Counted from the first letter of the stretch, positions 50,766 to 60,561 are shown. The stretch: 64,000 nucleotides of DNA from SZUA-547 sp963669265 (GCA_963669265.1 OY769916.1:744001-808000); one strand, 5' to 3'. Notes: generated by a model from the letters alone, not told the origin. A program made the numbers and translations.

Positions 50766-52070
50766 TCACACGAACCGGTTCACATAGTTCTCCAGGATCT
50801 CCTGCCGGCCGGAGCGCGGCTCGGGATTGATCCCCTCCGTCAGCACACGGCCTGTAATGCTCTCCAAATCGCTCGATAACATCGCGACCGCAGCCGGTTC
50901 ACTCCATCTGGCGTAACGTTCCTCCAGCGCCGCCTCCAGCCCGCCATCCTCGATCATGGCGGCGGCGGCCTTCAGGCCTCGGGCGCAGATATCCATGCCG
51001 CCGACATGCGACGCGATCAGATCAACCGGATCAATGGACTGACGGCGGATCTTGGCGTCGAAATTGGTGCCGCCGGATGTGAAGCCGCCGCTTTTCAGGA
51101 TGTGGTAATAGGCCAGCGCGACCTCAGGCGCATTGTTCGGGAACTGATCCGTATCCCAGCCGGATTGATAGTCGTTTCGGTTCATATCGATTGAGCCGAG
51201 CATGCCCTCGGCGGCGGCGACGGCGAGTTCGTGCTCGAATGAGTGGCCAGCGAGGATCGCGTGGCCCTGCTCGATATTCAGCTTCACCTCGTCTTCCAAC
51301 CCGTATTTGCGCAGAAAACCAATACAGGTCGCCGCGTCGAAATCATACTGGTGCTTCGAGGGTTCCTGCGGCTTCGGCTCCACCAGGATCGCGCCCTTGA
51401 ACCCGATCTTGTGCTTATACTCGACCACCATATTCAGAAACCGGCCCATATGGTCGAGTTCGGCGCTCAGGTCGGTGTTCAGAAGGGTCTCATACCCCTC
51501 GCGCCCGCCCCAGAGCACGTAGTTCTCGCCGCCCAGCTTACGGGTGGCGTCGAGGCAACTTTTCACCGCAGCGGCGGCGAAAGCGAACACATCGGGGTCC
51601 GGATTGGTCGAGGCCCCGGCCATCCAGCGCCGGTGGCTGAACATGTTGGCGGTGCCCCACAGCAGCTTAGTGGAGGACGCCGCCATCTTGTCGGCTACGT
51701 AATCCGTGATCTCTTCCAGCGTAGCCAGATTGTCGGCGAAATTGCCCTGATCGGGGCGCAGATCGGCGTCATGCCAGCAGAAATAGGGCGCGCCGAGAAT
51801 GTCGAACATCTCGAACGCGACATCGGCCTTCAGCCGCGCGCGCTCCATGCTATCCTGCGGATGCCACGGGCGCTCAAAGGTCGATCCGCCAAAGGGATCA
51901 CCGCCCTCCCAAGCGAAGGAATGCCAATAGGCGACCGCGAACCGGAGGTGATCCTCCATACGCTTGCCCAGCACCACCTCATCGGGGTCGTAATGTCGGA
52001 ACGCCAGATCGCCCGACCCGTCCGGCCCTTCATAGCGGACTTTCTCAATCCCTTCGAAAAAGTCGGTCAT
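50766..52070 (-). CDS. xylA: XylA, xylose isomerase
   Basis: A 434-residue class II xylose isomerase that converts D-xylose to D-xylulose. The catalytic-His segment (APYFCWHDADLRPDQGNF) and metal-site segments (GAILVEPKPQEPSKHQYDFD, NIEQGHAILAGHSFEHELAV, GSIDMNRNDYQSGWDTDQFP) are intact. It overlaps the xylB stop by four bases. The operon xylB-xylA-peroxidase is preceded by ROK operator 2. The isomerase route, with xylulokinase, indicates feeding into the pentose phosphate pathway. Confidence 0.97.
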   Translation of the reverse strand: MTDFFEGIEKVRYEGPDGSGDLAFRHYDPDEVVLGKRMEDHLRFAVAYWHSFAWEGGDPFGGSTFERPWHPQDSMERARLKADVAFEMFDILGAPYFCWHDADLRPDQGNFADNLATLEEITDYVADKMAASSTKLLWGTANMFSHRRWMAGASTNPDPDVFAFAAAAVKSCLDATRKLGGENYVLWGGREGYETLLNTDLSAELDHMGRFLNMVVEYKHKIGFKGAILVEPKPQEPSKHQYDFDAATCIGFLRKYGLEDEVKLNIEQGHAILAGHSFEHELAVAAAEGMLGSIDMNRNDYQSGWDTDQFPNNAPEVALAYYHILKSGGFTSGGTNFDAKIRRQSIDPVDLIASHVGGMDICARGLKAAAAMIEDGGLEAALEERYARWSEPAAVAMLSSDLESITGRVLTEGINPEPRSGRQEILENYVNRFV

Positions 52071-53518
52071 TGGAGGCTCCTTATCGGTGAATAACTGGCG
52101 GCGAATTTCGCCCAGGCGTCCTCATAGGCGCTTTGCAGATCAGCGCGCGGCAAGATGGATTCCGCCACGGGCGTCGGCGTCATGACGTCGGCGACCGACG
52201 CGCCCGTAGCGCCCGCCATCGCCAAGCGCGCCGCGCCGAGCGCCGCGCCGAATTCGCCTGACTGCGGCAGATTGATCGGTTGTCCAAGCACGGTGGCGAT
52301 AACCTCCACCCAGTATCTGGACTGCGACCCGCCGCCGATCGCGAGAATGCGGTCAAGCTGCGCCCCGGTCGATTTCAGCGCCTCGAAATTGTCCCTCAGC
52401 GCAAATGCGACGCCCTCCATGACCGCCTGCGCCAATTCGGTGGGACCGGCGCTGATGTCGAGGCCGATGAAGGCGCCGCGTACATGACTGTCGTTATGGG
52501 GAGTCCGCTCGCCTGACAGATACGGAAGGAACCGGATGTCGCCCGGCGGACCGATTTTATCGCCCAGCCCGCCCGCGAGATCCGCGGCTGTTTGGCCCGT
52601 CACCCGCGACAGCCAATTGAGGCTGTCCGTGGCGGCGAGGATCACGCCCATCTGGTACCAGGCCTTGGGGAAGGCGTGACAAAAGGTGTGAACGGCCGAG
52701 TCCGGGCTCGGCGCAAATCCGTCGCGCGCCGCCAGCAGCACGCCAGACGTGCCGAGCGAGACGAACCCGTCCCCTTCCCGAATGGCGCCAACCCCGCAGG
52801 CAGCCGCCGCATTGTCGCCGGCCCCGCCGACGACCTTCACGTCCCGCGACAATCCCAGCTCATCGGCGACAGCGCCGCGCACCGCGCCCACGACCTCGTT
52901 CCCTTCGACGAGATCCGGCATCTGATCCAGCCGCATGCCGGAGGCGTCCAGCAGGTACTGCGACCACTCCCTGCGCCGGGTGTCGAGCCAGCTCGTCCCG
53001 GCGGCGTCCGAGAGGCCGCAAATGTGCCGGCCGGTCAGCCAATGAACGAGATATCCTTTTGGCAGCAGAACCTTGTGCGTGCTTGCGAAGACATCAGGTT
53101 CATTGGCCGCGAGCCAAACCAGTTTCGGCGCGGTGAACCCCGGAAACACGATATTTCCTGACAATTCAGGCACATCCGGCAGCGCGTTCAGACGCTCCGC
53201 CTCGACATGGCTACGGGTGTCGTTCCAGAGAATGCAGGGGCGAAGCGGCGCGTCATTCGCGCCCAGAACGACCGCGCCATGCATCTGGCCCGACACGCCA
53301 ATCGCCAAAACCTGCGCATACTCGGACGGATGCTGCTGTCTAAGCTCCGCAAGGGCGCTTCGACAGCCCGTTATCCAATCATTGGGATTCTGTTCGCTCC
53401 AACCCGGGTTCGGATGCGACACCTCATATGCCGAATCCGACGCGCCGACCACCGAACCGTCGGGACGCAGCAGGAGCGCGCGTAATCCAGACGTGCCTAA
53501 ATCCAGTCCCAGGAACAC
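52067..53518 (-). CDS. xylB: XylB, xylulokinase
   Basis: A 483-residue FGGY-family kinase that phosphorylates D-xylulose. The start is set at GTG 53518, with AGGGGA six bases upstream; the frame could be read from TTG at 53548, but this falls inside ROK operator 2. The N-terminal phosphate loop (FLGLDLGTSGLRALLL), GQMHGAVVL and the C-terminal GGGSQSRYWVEVIATVLGQP are as in xylulokinases. It is the first gene of xylB-xylA-peroxidase. Confidence 0.95.
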   Translation of the reverse strand: MFLGLDLGTSGLRALLLRPDGSVVGASDSAYEVSHPNPGWSEQNPNDWITGCRSALAELRQQHPSEYAQVLAIGVSGQMHGAVVLGANDAPLRPCILWNDTRSHVEAERLNALPDVPELSGNIVFPGFTAPKLVWLAANEPDVFASTHKVLLPKGYLVHWLTGRHICGLSDAAGTSWLDTRRREWSQYLLDASGMRLDQMPDLVEGNEVVGAVRGAVADELGLSRDVKVVGGAGDNAAAACGVGAIREGDGFVSLGTSGVLLAARDGFAPSPDSAVHTFCHAFPKAWYQMGVILAATDSLNWLSRVTGQTAADLAGGLGDKIGPPGDIRFLPYLSGERTPHNDSHVRGAFIGLDISAGPTELAQAVMEGVAFALRDNFEALKSTGAQLDRILAIGGGSQSRYWVEVIATVLGQPINLPQSGEFGAALGAARLAMAGATGASVADVMTPTPVAESILPRADLQSAYEDAWAKFAASYSPIRSLQ

Positions 53519-53530
53519 CGCGTTTCCCCT

Positions 53531-53555
53531 ATTTATTTCGATGTTCAAAATAAAT
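53531..53555. promoter_or_regulatory. ROK-type operator 2 (xylB promoter)
   Basis: ATTTATTT (53531-53538) and AAATAAAT (53548-53555) are perfect inverted repeats with a 9-base spacer, just upstream of the xylB ribosome-binding site. The arms differ from those of ROK operator 1 at one symmetric position (ATTTAATT there), and the spacing is the same. The neighbouring ROK repressor is the likely ligand. Confidence 0.8.
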
Positions 53556-53633
53556 AATTTACGCGATGAGTCAACTGCGATCTGGGAGCGTCAATAAATG
53601 TAGAGACCAGCGAGAAAGCGTCCCTTTTGGCTC

Positions 53634-54317
53634 TTAAACCACCGCCACATCCAGCGAGCCGACGCCCTCGATTTCGCCGCTCAATCTGTCGCCGCGCTGA
53701 ACCGGTCCAACGCCCGAAGGCGTGCCGGTCAGAATCACGTCGCCGGGGCGGAGCGTGAAATAGTCCGAGAGCGAAGAGATCAACTCCGGGATCTTCCAGA
53801 TCATCTGATTGAGATCGCCCTCTTGCCGGATCTCGCCATTGACGGTCAGTGAAATCGCGCCGGACGTCAGCAGCCCGACCTCCGCCGCTGGGATGATCGC
53901 TGAACAGGGGGCGGAATGCTCGAAGGCTTTACAGATCTCCCACGACCGGCCGAGCTCCATCTGCCGCCTTTGCAGGTCGCGACGGGTCATATCGAACGCA
54001 ACGCCATAGCCGTAGACGCAGTCCATCGCGTTCTCGATTGCGATACGCTGTCCGCCGGAATTCAGGGTGACCAGCAGCTCGATCTCGTGATGCACGTCCT
54101 CAGATAAGCCAGGATAGGGAAAGTCCTGTCCCTCTGGCAGCAGATTGTCGGGATTTTTCTGGAAAAAGAACGGCGGCTCCTTGTCGGGATCGCTGCCCAT
54201 CTCGACCACATGGGCCGCATAGTTGAGGCCCACGCAATAAACCCGGTGCACCGGGAAGAGGCCGTCGCCCTTGACCGGAATCGCGACCTGCTCAGGCGGC
54301 GCTAGGACAAAGCTCAT
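53634..54317 (-). CDS. Fumarylacetoacetate hydrolase-family protein
   Basis: A 227-residue single-domain FAH-type protein. The start at 54317 is preceded by GGAGAAGGAG; the longer frame from 54353 is not needed. The family motifs are FPVHRVYCVGLNYAAHVVEM, HHEIELLV (metal-site Glu residues), VYGYGVAFDMTRRDLQ and LRPGDVILTGTPSGVG. Members act on acylpyruvates or act as oxaloacetate decarboxylases. It lies 51 bp after eda at the end of the Entner-Doudoroff operon, so a role in pyruvate or oxaloacetate metabolism is plausible. Confidence 0.85.
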   Translation of the reverse strand: MSFVLAPPEQVAIPVKGDGLFPVHRVYCVGLNYAAHVVEMGSDPDKEPPFFFQKNPDNLLPEGQDFPYPGLSEDVHHEIELLVTLNSGGQRIAIENAMDCVYGYGVAFDMTRRDLQRRQMELGRSWEICKAFEHSAPCSAIIPAAEVGLLTSGAISLTVNGEIRQEGDLNQMIWKIPELISSLSDYFTLRPGDVILTGTPSGVGPVQRGDRLSGEIEGVGSLDVAVV

Positions 54318-54368
54318 CGTCAGTGCTCCTTCTCCTTCGCCGGGCCAGCGCAAGTGCCTTAAAGAAGT

Positions 54369-54998
54369 TCAGCCCGCCCGCTCCAACGCGGCGGCTTCTC
54401 TGGCGAGGCTTTCGATCATGTCCCAGTCGCCGACCCTGACGGCGTCGGCAGGCGCGACCCAGGACCCGCCGACGCAGGCGACGTTCTTGAGCGCGAGATA
54501 GTCCGGCGCGTTGCCGGGGGTGACGCCGCCCGTGGGGCAGAACTTGATCGCGGGCAGAGGGCCGCCCCAGGCTTTCAGCGCCGCAGCGCCGCCGTTCTGT
54601 TCGGCGGGGAAGAACTTGAGCACCTCCAGCCCGCGCTCCGCCGCCGCCATCGCCTCGGACGGGGTGGCGACGCCAGGCAGCATCGGTAATCCAGCGGCGT
54701 CCGCCGCGTCCAACAGCGTCGAGGTCCAGCCGGCTGAGACGCCGAACACGCCGCCCGCCTCCTTCACCGCGGCGACGTCCGCGGGCGTACGCATGCTGCC
54801 CGCGCCGAGAATCGCGTTGGGGACCGCCTCGGCCATCGCCCTGATCGCATCCAGCGCAACCGGCGTCCGAAGCGTCACTTCCAGCACCGGCAATCCACCC
54901 TCGACCAGCGCATGCGCGAGCGGCGCAGCCTTGGCGACATCGTCGATCACCAGAACCGGGACGACCGGCGCGAGCCCACAAATTTCAGCGATATTCAT
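54369..54998 (-). CDS. eda: Eda, KDPG aldolase
   Basis: A 209-residue class I aldolase that splits 2-keto-3-deoxy-6-phosphogluconate into pyruvate and glyceraldehyde 3-phosphate. EVTLRTP (catalytic Glu), KFFPAEQ and the Schiff-base Lys in IKFCPTGGVT are present. It is the sixth gene of the operon, starting one base into the pgi stop. All marks of the family are intact. Confidence 0.96.
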   Translation of the reverse strand: MNIAEICGLAPVVPVLVIDDVAKAAPLAHALVEGGLPVLEVTLRTPVALDAIRAMAEAVPNAILGAGSMRTPADVAAVKEAGGVFGVSAGWTSTLLDAADAAGLPMLPGVATPSEAMAAAERGLEVLKFFPAEQNGGAAALKAWGGPLPAIKFCPTGGVTPGNAPDYLALKNVACVGGSWVAPADAVRVGDWDMIESLAREAAALERAG

Positions 54999-56581
54999 CA
55001 GCTCAACTCCCTAATGCGCGCGATCAGGCCCTCGGTGGAGCCGTCGGCGTCGATGTTATCACCATCCCGGACGGCGGGGATCAGCGTCTTGGCGAGCGCC
55101 TTGCCCAACTCGACGCCCCATTGGTCATAGGAGTTTATCCCCCAAATCACGCCCTGTACGAACACCTTGTGCTCGAACAGCGCAATCAGACGGCCGAGCG
55201 CGAATGGATCGAGCCGCCGGTAGAGGATCATGGTCGACGGCCGATCGCCGGGGAACGTCCGATGGGCGCTCAGCCGGGCGATCTCGCCCTCCGGCAGACC
55301 CGCCGCGCGCATCTCAGCCTCGGCCTCCTCGGCCTTGCGGCCAAAGGCCAGCGCCTGCCCCTGCGCAAGGCAGTTGGCCAGCAGCAGGGCGTGATGCCCG
55401 GGATCAGCGTCGCGCGGCGCGGCGGCGGCGATGAAGTCGACCGGGATCACATCCGTGCCCTGATGCAGCAATTGGAAGAACGAATGCTGGGCGTTGGTGC
55501 CCGGCTCGCCCCAGATGATCGGACCGGTGGCGGTCTCCGTCGCCTCGCCATTCAGTCGCACCCGCTTGCCGTTCGACTCCATGTCGAGCTGCTGGACATA
55601 AGCGGGCAGGCGATCCAACCGCTGATCGTATGGGATCAGCGCCGCCGTGGGCCATCCCATCACGTTGCGCCGCCAGACGCCGATCAGGGCGAGAAGCGCG
55701 GGCAGATTGCGCTCCAACGGCACCTCCCGAAAATGCCGGTCCATCGCGGCGGCGCCGGCCAGAAACTCGCGAAACTTCGCCGCGCCGATGGCGATTGCGA
55801 CGGAGAGGCTGATCGCCGACCAGAGCGAGTAGCGCCCGCCGACCCAGTCCCAGAACCCGAACACACGGGCTTCGGGAATGCCGAACGCGGCGCAGGCCTC
55901 AAGATTGGTTGAGACCGCCGCCATCTGGCCGGCCGCCGCCTCGCCCAGCCAATCGCGTGCGAGCCGCGCGTTGGCCAGCGTCTCCAACGTGGTGAACGTC
56001 TTGGAGCAGACGATGACGAGCGTCCGGTCCGGATCCAGCCCCGCCACGGTGTCGGCGAAATGCGCGCCATCGACATTCGAGACAAAATGCGGGCGCGGCC
56101 CGTCGATATCCGGCCTGAGCGCGCGCGCCGTCATGACCGGGCCGAGATCGGACCCTCCGATGCCGATATTGACGACGTCTGTGATCGGCCCGCCGCGTCC
56201 CTGGAACGCGCCGGATCTCACCTCTTCAGCGAAGGCGAGAAAGGCGTCGAGCACCGGCGCAGGGTCCTCGCCGTCCGGCGCATCGGCGCCGCCGCGCAGC
56301 GCCATGTGCAGCACCGCCCGACCTTCGGTCTCGTTGACGAGCGCGCCTGAGAACATCGCGTCCCGTCGCGCCTCCACCTCTGCGGCGCGGGCGAGGCTCA
56401 GCAGATCCTCCAGCGCGGCGGCGTCGACCTTCTCCTTCGAGAAATCGATCGTCAGATCGTCCATCGCGACGCTGAACCTGCCGAAACGGTCCGGGTCGTC
56501 GGCGAAAAGGTCCCGCAAATGGGACGGAGCCAACCGGGCGCCCTGCGCGCGCAGTTGATCCCAGGCGAGAGAGATGGACAT
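54998..56581 (-). CDS. pgi: Pgi, glucose-6-phosphate isomerase
   Basis: A 527-residue isomerase that interconverts glucose 6-phosphate and fructose 6-phosphate. The start at 56581 has GAGGAG ten bases upstream. Family signatures are visible as VNIGIGGSDLGPVMTARAL, DWVGGRYSLWSAISLSVAIA and GTNAQHSFFQLLHQGTDVIP. With the fructokinase at the other end of the operon it would send fructose 6-phosphate into the Entner-Doudoroff route. It follows edd with a 14-base spacer. Confidence 0.96.
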   Translation of the reverse strand: MSISLAWDQLRAQGARLAPSHLRDLFADDPDRFGRFSVAMDDLTIDFSKEKVDAAALEDLLSLARAAEVEARRDAMFSGALVNETEGRAVLHMALRGGADAPDGEDPAPVLDAFLAFAEEVRSGAFQGRGGPITDVVNIGIGGSDLGPVMTARALRPDIDGPRPHFVSNVDGAHFADTVAGLDPDRTLVIVCSKTFTTLETLANARLARDWLGEAAAGQMAAVSTNLEACAAFGIPEARVFGFWDWVGGRYSLWSAISLSVAIAIGAAKFREFLAGAAAMDRHFREVPLERNLPALLALIGVWRRNVMGWPTAALIPYDQRLDRLPAYVQQLDMESNGKRVRLNGEATETATGPIIWGEPGTNAQHSFFQLLHQGTDVIPVDFIAAAAPRDADPGHHALLLANCLAQGQALAFGRKAEEAEAEMRAAGLPEGEIARLSAHRTFPGDRPSTMILYRRLDPFALGRLIALFEHKVFVQGVIWGINSYDQWGVELGKALAKTLIPAVRDGDNIDADGSTEGLIARIRELS

Positions 56582-56595
56582 AGTCGCTTTGCTCC

Positions 56596-58401
56596 TCAAA
56601 CGATCACCGCCGCGCCGGTCTCCGCCGCGCCGACGGCGCTGCGAAACGCGCCAAAGAGATCCCGGCCGACGCCCTCATGGCTGGCGGAAAGGTCGGCTGT
56701 GGCTGGGGCCCGGGCGGTGAACTCGGCCACGTCCGCCAGCACCTCCAGCGTCCCGGCCTCCGCGTCGAGCCGCACCACATCACCATCCTTAAGGCGCGCG
56801 ATTGGCCCGCCGTCGACCGCCTCCGGGCTGACATGGATCGCGGCGGGCACCTTGCCGGAGGCGCCGGACATGCGCCCGTCGGTGACCAGCGCGACCTTGT
56901 GGCCCCGTCCCTGCACCACGCCCAGGGGCGGCGTCAGCGAATGAAGCTCCGGCATGCCGTTGGCCTTGGGTCCCTGAAAGCGCACGACCACCACCACGTC
57001 GCGATCCAGATCGCCCGCCTTGAACGCCGCCTTGACCGCCTCCTGATCGTGGAAGATCCGGCAGGGCGCCTCGACAACCCGGTGTTCCGGTTTGACCGCC
57101 GAGATCTTGATGACGCCGCGCCCCAGATTGCCGTCGAGCAATTGCAGCCCGCCGGTCGGCTGGAACGGATCCGCCGCCGGGCGGAGAATGCCGGGCTCGC
57201 CGCTGGCGCTGGCGCCGGCGGCCCACTCGACCGCATCGCCGATCAGATGCGGCTCGCGGGTGTAGGCCGACAGCCCCTCCCCCGCGACGGTCTTCACATC
57301 GTCATGCAGCAGGCCCGCCCGCAGCAACTCGCCGATCATGTAGCCGAGGCCGCCTGCGGCGTGGAAATGGTTCACGTCGGCCAGACCGTTCGGATAGACC
57401 TTGGCCATCAGCGGCGTGACGGCGGAGATCTCCGCCATGTCCCGCCAGTCAATCAGCACGCCCGCCGCCCGCGCCATGGCGATCAGGTGCAGCGTCAGAT
57501 TGGTCGAGCCGCCGGTCGCCATCAGACCGATCATGCCGTTGACGAAGGCCTTCTCGCTCAGGACCTCGCAGGCGGGGGTGAACGCGTCGCCCTTGCCGCT
57601 GATCGCCAGCGCGCGGCGCGCGGCCTCCACCGTCAGCGCGTCCCGCAGCGGCGTGTTGGGATTGACGAAGCTCGCCCCCGGCAGGTGCAGCCCCATGAAC
57701 TCCATCAGCATCTGGTTGGTGTTGGCCGTGCCGTAAAACGTGCAGGTGCCCGGCCCGTGATAGGAGGCCATCTCGGCGCGCAGCAACTCGTCCCGGCCAA
57801 TCTCGCCGGTCGCATAACGCTGGCGCACCTGCGCCTTCTCGTCATTCGGCAGACCGGACGGCATCGGTCCGGCGGGCGCGAAGATCGCCGGCAGGTGGCC
57901 AAAGCTCGCCGCCGCCATCACGAGGCCCGGCACGATCTTGTCGCAAACCCCCAGAAAGATCGCCGCGTCATAGCAGTTGTGGCTGAGCGAGACCCCGGCG
58001 GCGAGCGCGATCACATCGCGGGAGAAGAGCGACAGCTCCATCCCCGGCTGGCCCTGGGTGACGCCGTCGCACATCGCGGGCACGCCGCCCGCCACCTGCG
58101 CCGTGCCGCCCGCCTCGCGCGCAGCGGTCTTGATGATGTCCGGAAACCGCTCGAACGGCTGATGCGCCGACAGCATGTCGTTATAGGCGGTGACGATGGC
58201 GATATTGCCGCCCCGCTCCTTGATGATGCCGGGCTTGTCCTCGCCACTCGCCGCCGTCACATGAGCCATGTTCCCGCAGCTCAGATGCGCCCGGCCCGGC
58301 CCCTCGTCGATGGCCCGCCGGCAGCGGGCGAGATAGGCCGCGCGGGCCTCTTCCGAGCGCGCCGTGATCCGCGCGGTGACAGCCTCGATCGTCGGGTTCA
58401 T
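56596..58401 (-). CDS. edd: Edd, 6-phosphogluconate dehydratase
   Basis: A 601-residue IlvD/Edd-family iron-sulfur dehydratase that makes KDPG from 6-phosphogluconate. Cys-containing segments for the [4Fe-4S] cluster are visible at GVPAMCDGVTQGQPGMELSL and SHNCYDAAIFLGVCDKIVPG, then FYGTANTNQMLMEFMGLHLP. Length matches Edd. AGGAGG precedes the ATG. It is the fourth gene of frk-zwf-pgl-edd-pgi-eda. Confidence 0.97.
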   Translation of the reverse strand: MNPTIEAVTARITARSEEARAAYLARCRRAIDEGPGRAHLSCGNMAHVTAASGEDKPGIIKERGGNIAIVTAYNDMLSAHQPFERFPDIIKTAAREAGGTAQVAGGVPAMCDGVTQGQPGMELSLFSRDVIALAAGVSLSHNCYDAAIFLGVCDKIVPGLVMAAASFGHLPAIFAPAGPMPSGLPNDEKAQVRQRYATGEIGRDELLRAEMASYHGPGTCTFYGTANTNQMLMEFMGLHLPGASFVNPNTPLRDALTVEAARRALAISGKGDAFTPACEVLSEKAFVNGMIGLMATGGSTNLTLHLIAMARAAGVLIDWRDMAEISAVTPLMAKVYPNGLADVNHFHAAGGLGYMIGELLRAGLLHDDVKTVAGEGLSAYTREPHLIGDAVEWAAGASASGEPGILRPAADPFQPTGGLQLLDGNLGRGVIKISAVKPEHRVVEAPCRIFHDQEAVKAAFKAGDLDRDVVVVVRFQGPKANGMPELHSLTPPLGVVQGRGHKVALVTDGRMSGASGKVPAAIHVSPEAVDGGPIARLKDGDVVRLDAEAGTLEVLADVAEFTARAPATADLSASHEGVGRDLFGAFRSAVGAAETGAAVIV

Positions 58402-58417
58402 CTCCGCCTCCTAGGGC

Positions 58418-59098
58418 TCAATCTGCGTAATGCACGATGGCGCCGTCCAACACGGCGCAGATCGGCGCCTCCAATGGATCGTCGATCACCCGCGCCTTCT
58501 CCAGCGCCGCGCGCTTCTCCTCTCCCGCGATCAGCAGATGCGTCTCGGCGGCGGCCAGCACCGGCGCGGACAGCGTGATGCGCGGCTCTCCGGCCCCCGA
58601 CGCGCGGATGGCGACCACGGGGGGCGCATCGGCGCCCAACGCCTCTTCCAGCCCCACCGCGCCGGGAAAGAGCGACGCGGTGTGCATATCCGCCCCCATC
58701 CCCAAAACGGCTAGATCCAGCGGCAGAATGATCTGGCGGATCGACGTCTCGACCGCGTTCAGGCTTCCGATCGGACCCGGCGTGCCGCCATAGAGCGGCG
58801 CGAACTCGGCCGCCGCCGCCGCGCCCTTGAACAGGGTCTCGCCCAGCAGCCGTTGGTTCGAACGCGGCGAGGACACGGGCACCCAGCGCTCATCCGTCAG
58901 CGTGACGGCGACCTTCTCCCATGGCAGATCCGCCTGCCCCAGACGCTCCAGCATCGGCGCGGGCGTCGTCCCGCCCGGAACCGCCAGGCTGGCGCGGCCT
59001 TTCTCGGCGACAAGCGCCTTCAGACGCTCCGCCAGCCGGTCGGCGAGCTTGCGCATCAGCGCCTCGCGCGATCCATAGGTGACGATCTGCGCGTTCAT
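58418..59098 (-). CDS. pgl: Pgl, 6-phosphogluconolactonase (DevB type)
   Basis: A 226-residue lactonase, the second step of glucose 6-phosphate oxidation. The start at 59098 overlaps the zwf stop by four bases (ATGA); the open frame upstream is a shadow of zwf. Family segments are ASLAVPGGTTPAPMLERLGQ, VAVTLTDERWVPVSSPRSNQ and VLGMGADMHTASLFPGA. Translational coupling to zwf fits a dedicated pathway operon. Confidence 0.94.
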   Translation of the reverse strand: MNAQIVTYGSREALMRKLADRLAERLKALVAEKGRASLAVPGGTTPAPMLERLGQADLPWEKVAVTLTDERWVPVSSPRSNQRLLGETLFKGAAAAAEFAPLYGGTPGPIGSLNAVETSIRQIILPLDLAVLGMGADMHTASLFPGAVGLEEALGADAPPVVAIRASGAGEPRITLSAPVLAAAETHLLIAGEEKRAALEKARVIDDPLEAPICAVLDGAIVHYAD

Positions 59099-60561
59099 AC
59101 GGAGATCTCCCGCCAGCGCCTTCCGTCGCGATGCATCAGCATCAGCGCATCTTCCGGGCCGGAGGAGCCGGGATCGTAGAGCGAGGGCCGGTCTTCGCGC
59201 GCGCGCCAGCCGTCGATGATCGGGTCGATCCACTCCCACGCGGCCTCCACCTCGTCGCCGCGCATGAATAGCGTCTGGTCGCCCCGGATCACATCCATCA
59301 CCAGCCGCTCATAGGCGTCCGGCATCCGCATGCTGGTCCCTTCAAGCGTGTCGGCGAAGCTCATGTCGAGATCGACGGGCGTCAGGCGCATGCCGCCCGG
59401 TCCCGGATCCTTGACCGTCATGGAGAGCGTGATGCCCTCATCCGGTTGCAGCCGGATCGCCAGCACGTTCGACGCCGGCGCGCCGCTGTCGCTGGAGAAG
59501 ATCGAGTGCGGCGCCGGACGGAACGTCACCGCGATCTCGGACATGCGCGCCCTCAGGCGCTTGCCGGTGCGCAGGTAAAACGGCACGCCGGACCAGCGCC
59601 AGTTCGCGACCTCCGCCTTGAGCGCGATAAAGCTCTCGGTATTGCTGCTCGCCGCCTCCGCATCGTCAATATAGGCGGAGGCGCCGTTGACCCCGCCATA
59701 CTGGCCCCGCACCACGCTCTCCGGGCCGGTGATCGGCGACAGCGCGCGCAACACCTTGAGCTTCTCGTCGCGCACCGCGTCCGGGTCGAAATGCGCGGGC
59801 GGCTCCATCGCCGTCAGGCAGAGCAGCTGCAGCAGGTGGTTCTGCACCATGTCGCGCATCGCGCCGACCCCGTCGTAATAGGGTCCGCGCCCGGCGACGC
59901 CGACGCTTTCGGCCACCGTGATCTGCACATGGTCCACATGGTGCGCGTTCCAGAGCGGCTCGAACAGCGCGTTCGCGAAGCGCAGCGCCATCAGGTTCTG
60001 CACCGTCTCTTTGCCGAGATAATGATCGATCCGGTAGATCTGGCTCTCTTCGAACCGGCCGGCGAAGTTCTGGTTCAGCGCCCGCGCCGAGGCGAGATCA
60101 TGGCCCAGCGGCTTCTCGATCACGATGCGCGCGCCGCCGCCCGACAATCCAGCGTCGTGAACCCGCTCGGCGAGCGGGCCGAAAAACCGCGGCGCCACCG
60201 AAAGGTAAAACGCGCGCGGGCGGTCCGTTCCCTCCGGCAAGGCCGCTGTCAGCGCGTCCCAGCCGTCCTCGGACGCCGCGTCGACGCGCACATAATCGAT
60301 GCAGGACAGGAACCGCCGCCGCGTCTCCGCATCCAGTGCGTCGCCGCCGACGAACTCATCCAGAGCCTCGCCCGCGATGCGGCGAAACCCATCCGCATCC
60401 ATCTCGCCCCGCGCCGCCCCGACAATCCGCGCCCCATCCGGCATCTGACCGTCATGGAGGCGGTGATAAAGCGCCGGGATCAGCTTGCGGCGGGCCAGAT
60501 CGCCCGTCCCGCCAAACACCACCAGATCAAAAGGATCAACCGGAACAACCCGTGCGACCAT
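59095..60561 (-). CDS. zwf: Zwf, glucose-6-phosphate dehydrogenase
   Basis: A 488-residue dehydrogenase, the entry to the Entner-Doudoroff route. The N-terminal nucleotide motif FGGTGDLARRKLIPALY and the active-site RIDHYLGKETVQNLMALR are intact. The C-terminal domain (SFIALKAEVANWRWSGVPFY, then LRTGKRL) is as usual. It overlaps the fructokinase gene by one base (TGATG) and pgl by four bases. The call is secure. Confidence 0.97.
   Translation of the reverse strand: MVARVVPVDPFDLVVFGGTGDLARRKLIPALYHRLHDGQMPDGARIVGAARGEMDADGFRRIAGEALDEFVGGDALDAETRRRFLSCIDYVRVDAASEDGWDALTAALPEGTDRPRAFYLSVAPRFFGPLAERVHDAGLSGGGARIVIEKPLGHDLASARALNQNFAGRFEESQIYRIDHYLGKETVQNLMALRFANALFEPLWNAHHVDHVQITVAESVGVAGRGPYYDGVGAMRDMVQNHLLQLLCLTAMEPPAHFDPDAVRDEKLKVLRALSPITGPESVVRGQYGGVNGASAYIDDAEAASSNTESFIALKAEVANWRWSGVPFYLRTGKRLRARMSEIAVTFRPAPHSIFSSDSGAPASNVLAIRLQPDEGITLSMTVKDPGPGGMRLTPVDLDMSFADTLEGTSMRMPDAYERLVMDVIRGDQTLFMRGDEVEAAWEWIDPIIDGWRAREDRPSLYDPGSSGPEDALMLMHRDGRRWREISV

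Noticed and set aside
50746..50775. A GCAACCGGT half-site resembling the LacI operator near the peroxidase start
   Set aside because: Only one half matches and the other half is offset; it lies in coding sequence.
56677..58578. A 633-codon open frame antisense to edd, and similar long antisense frames at 8795-9742, 16271-17338, 23448-24776 and 59446-60579
   Set aside because: They lie opposite well-supported genes, have Arg/His-rich composition typical of GC-rich shadow frames, and show no ribosome-binding sites or recognisable domains.
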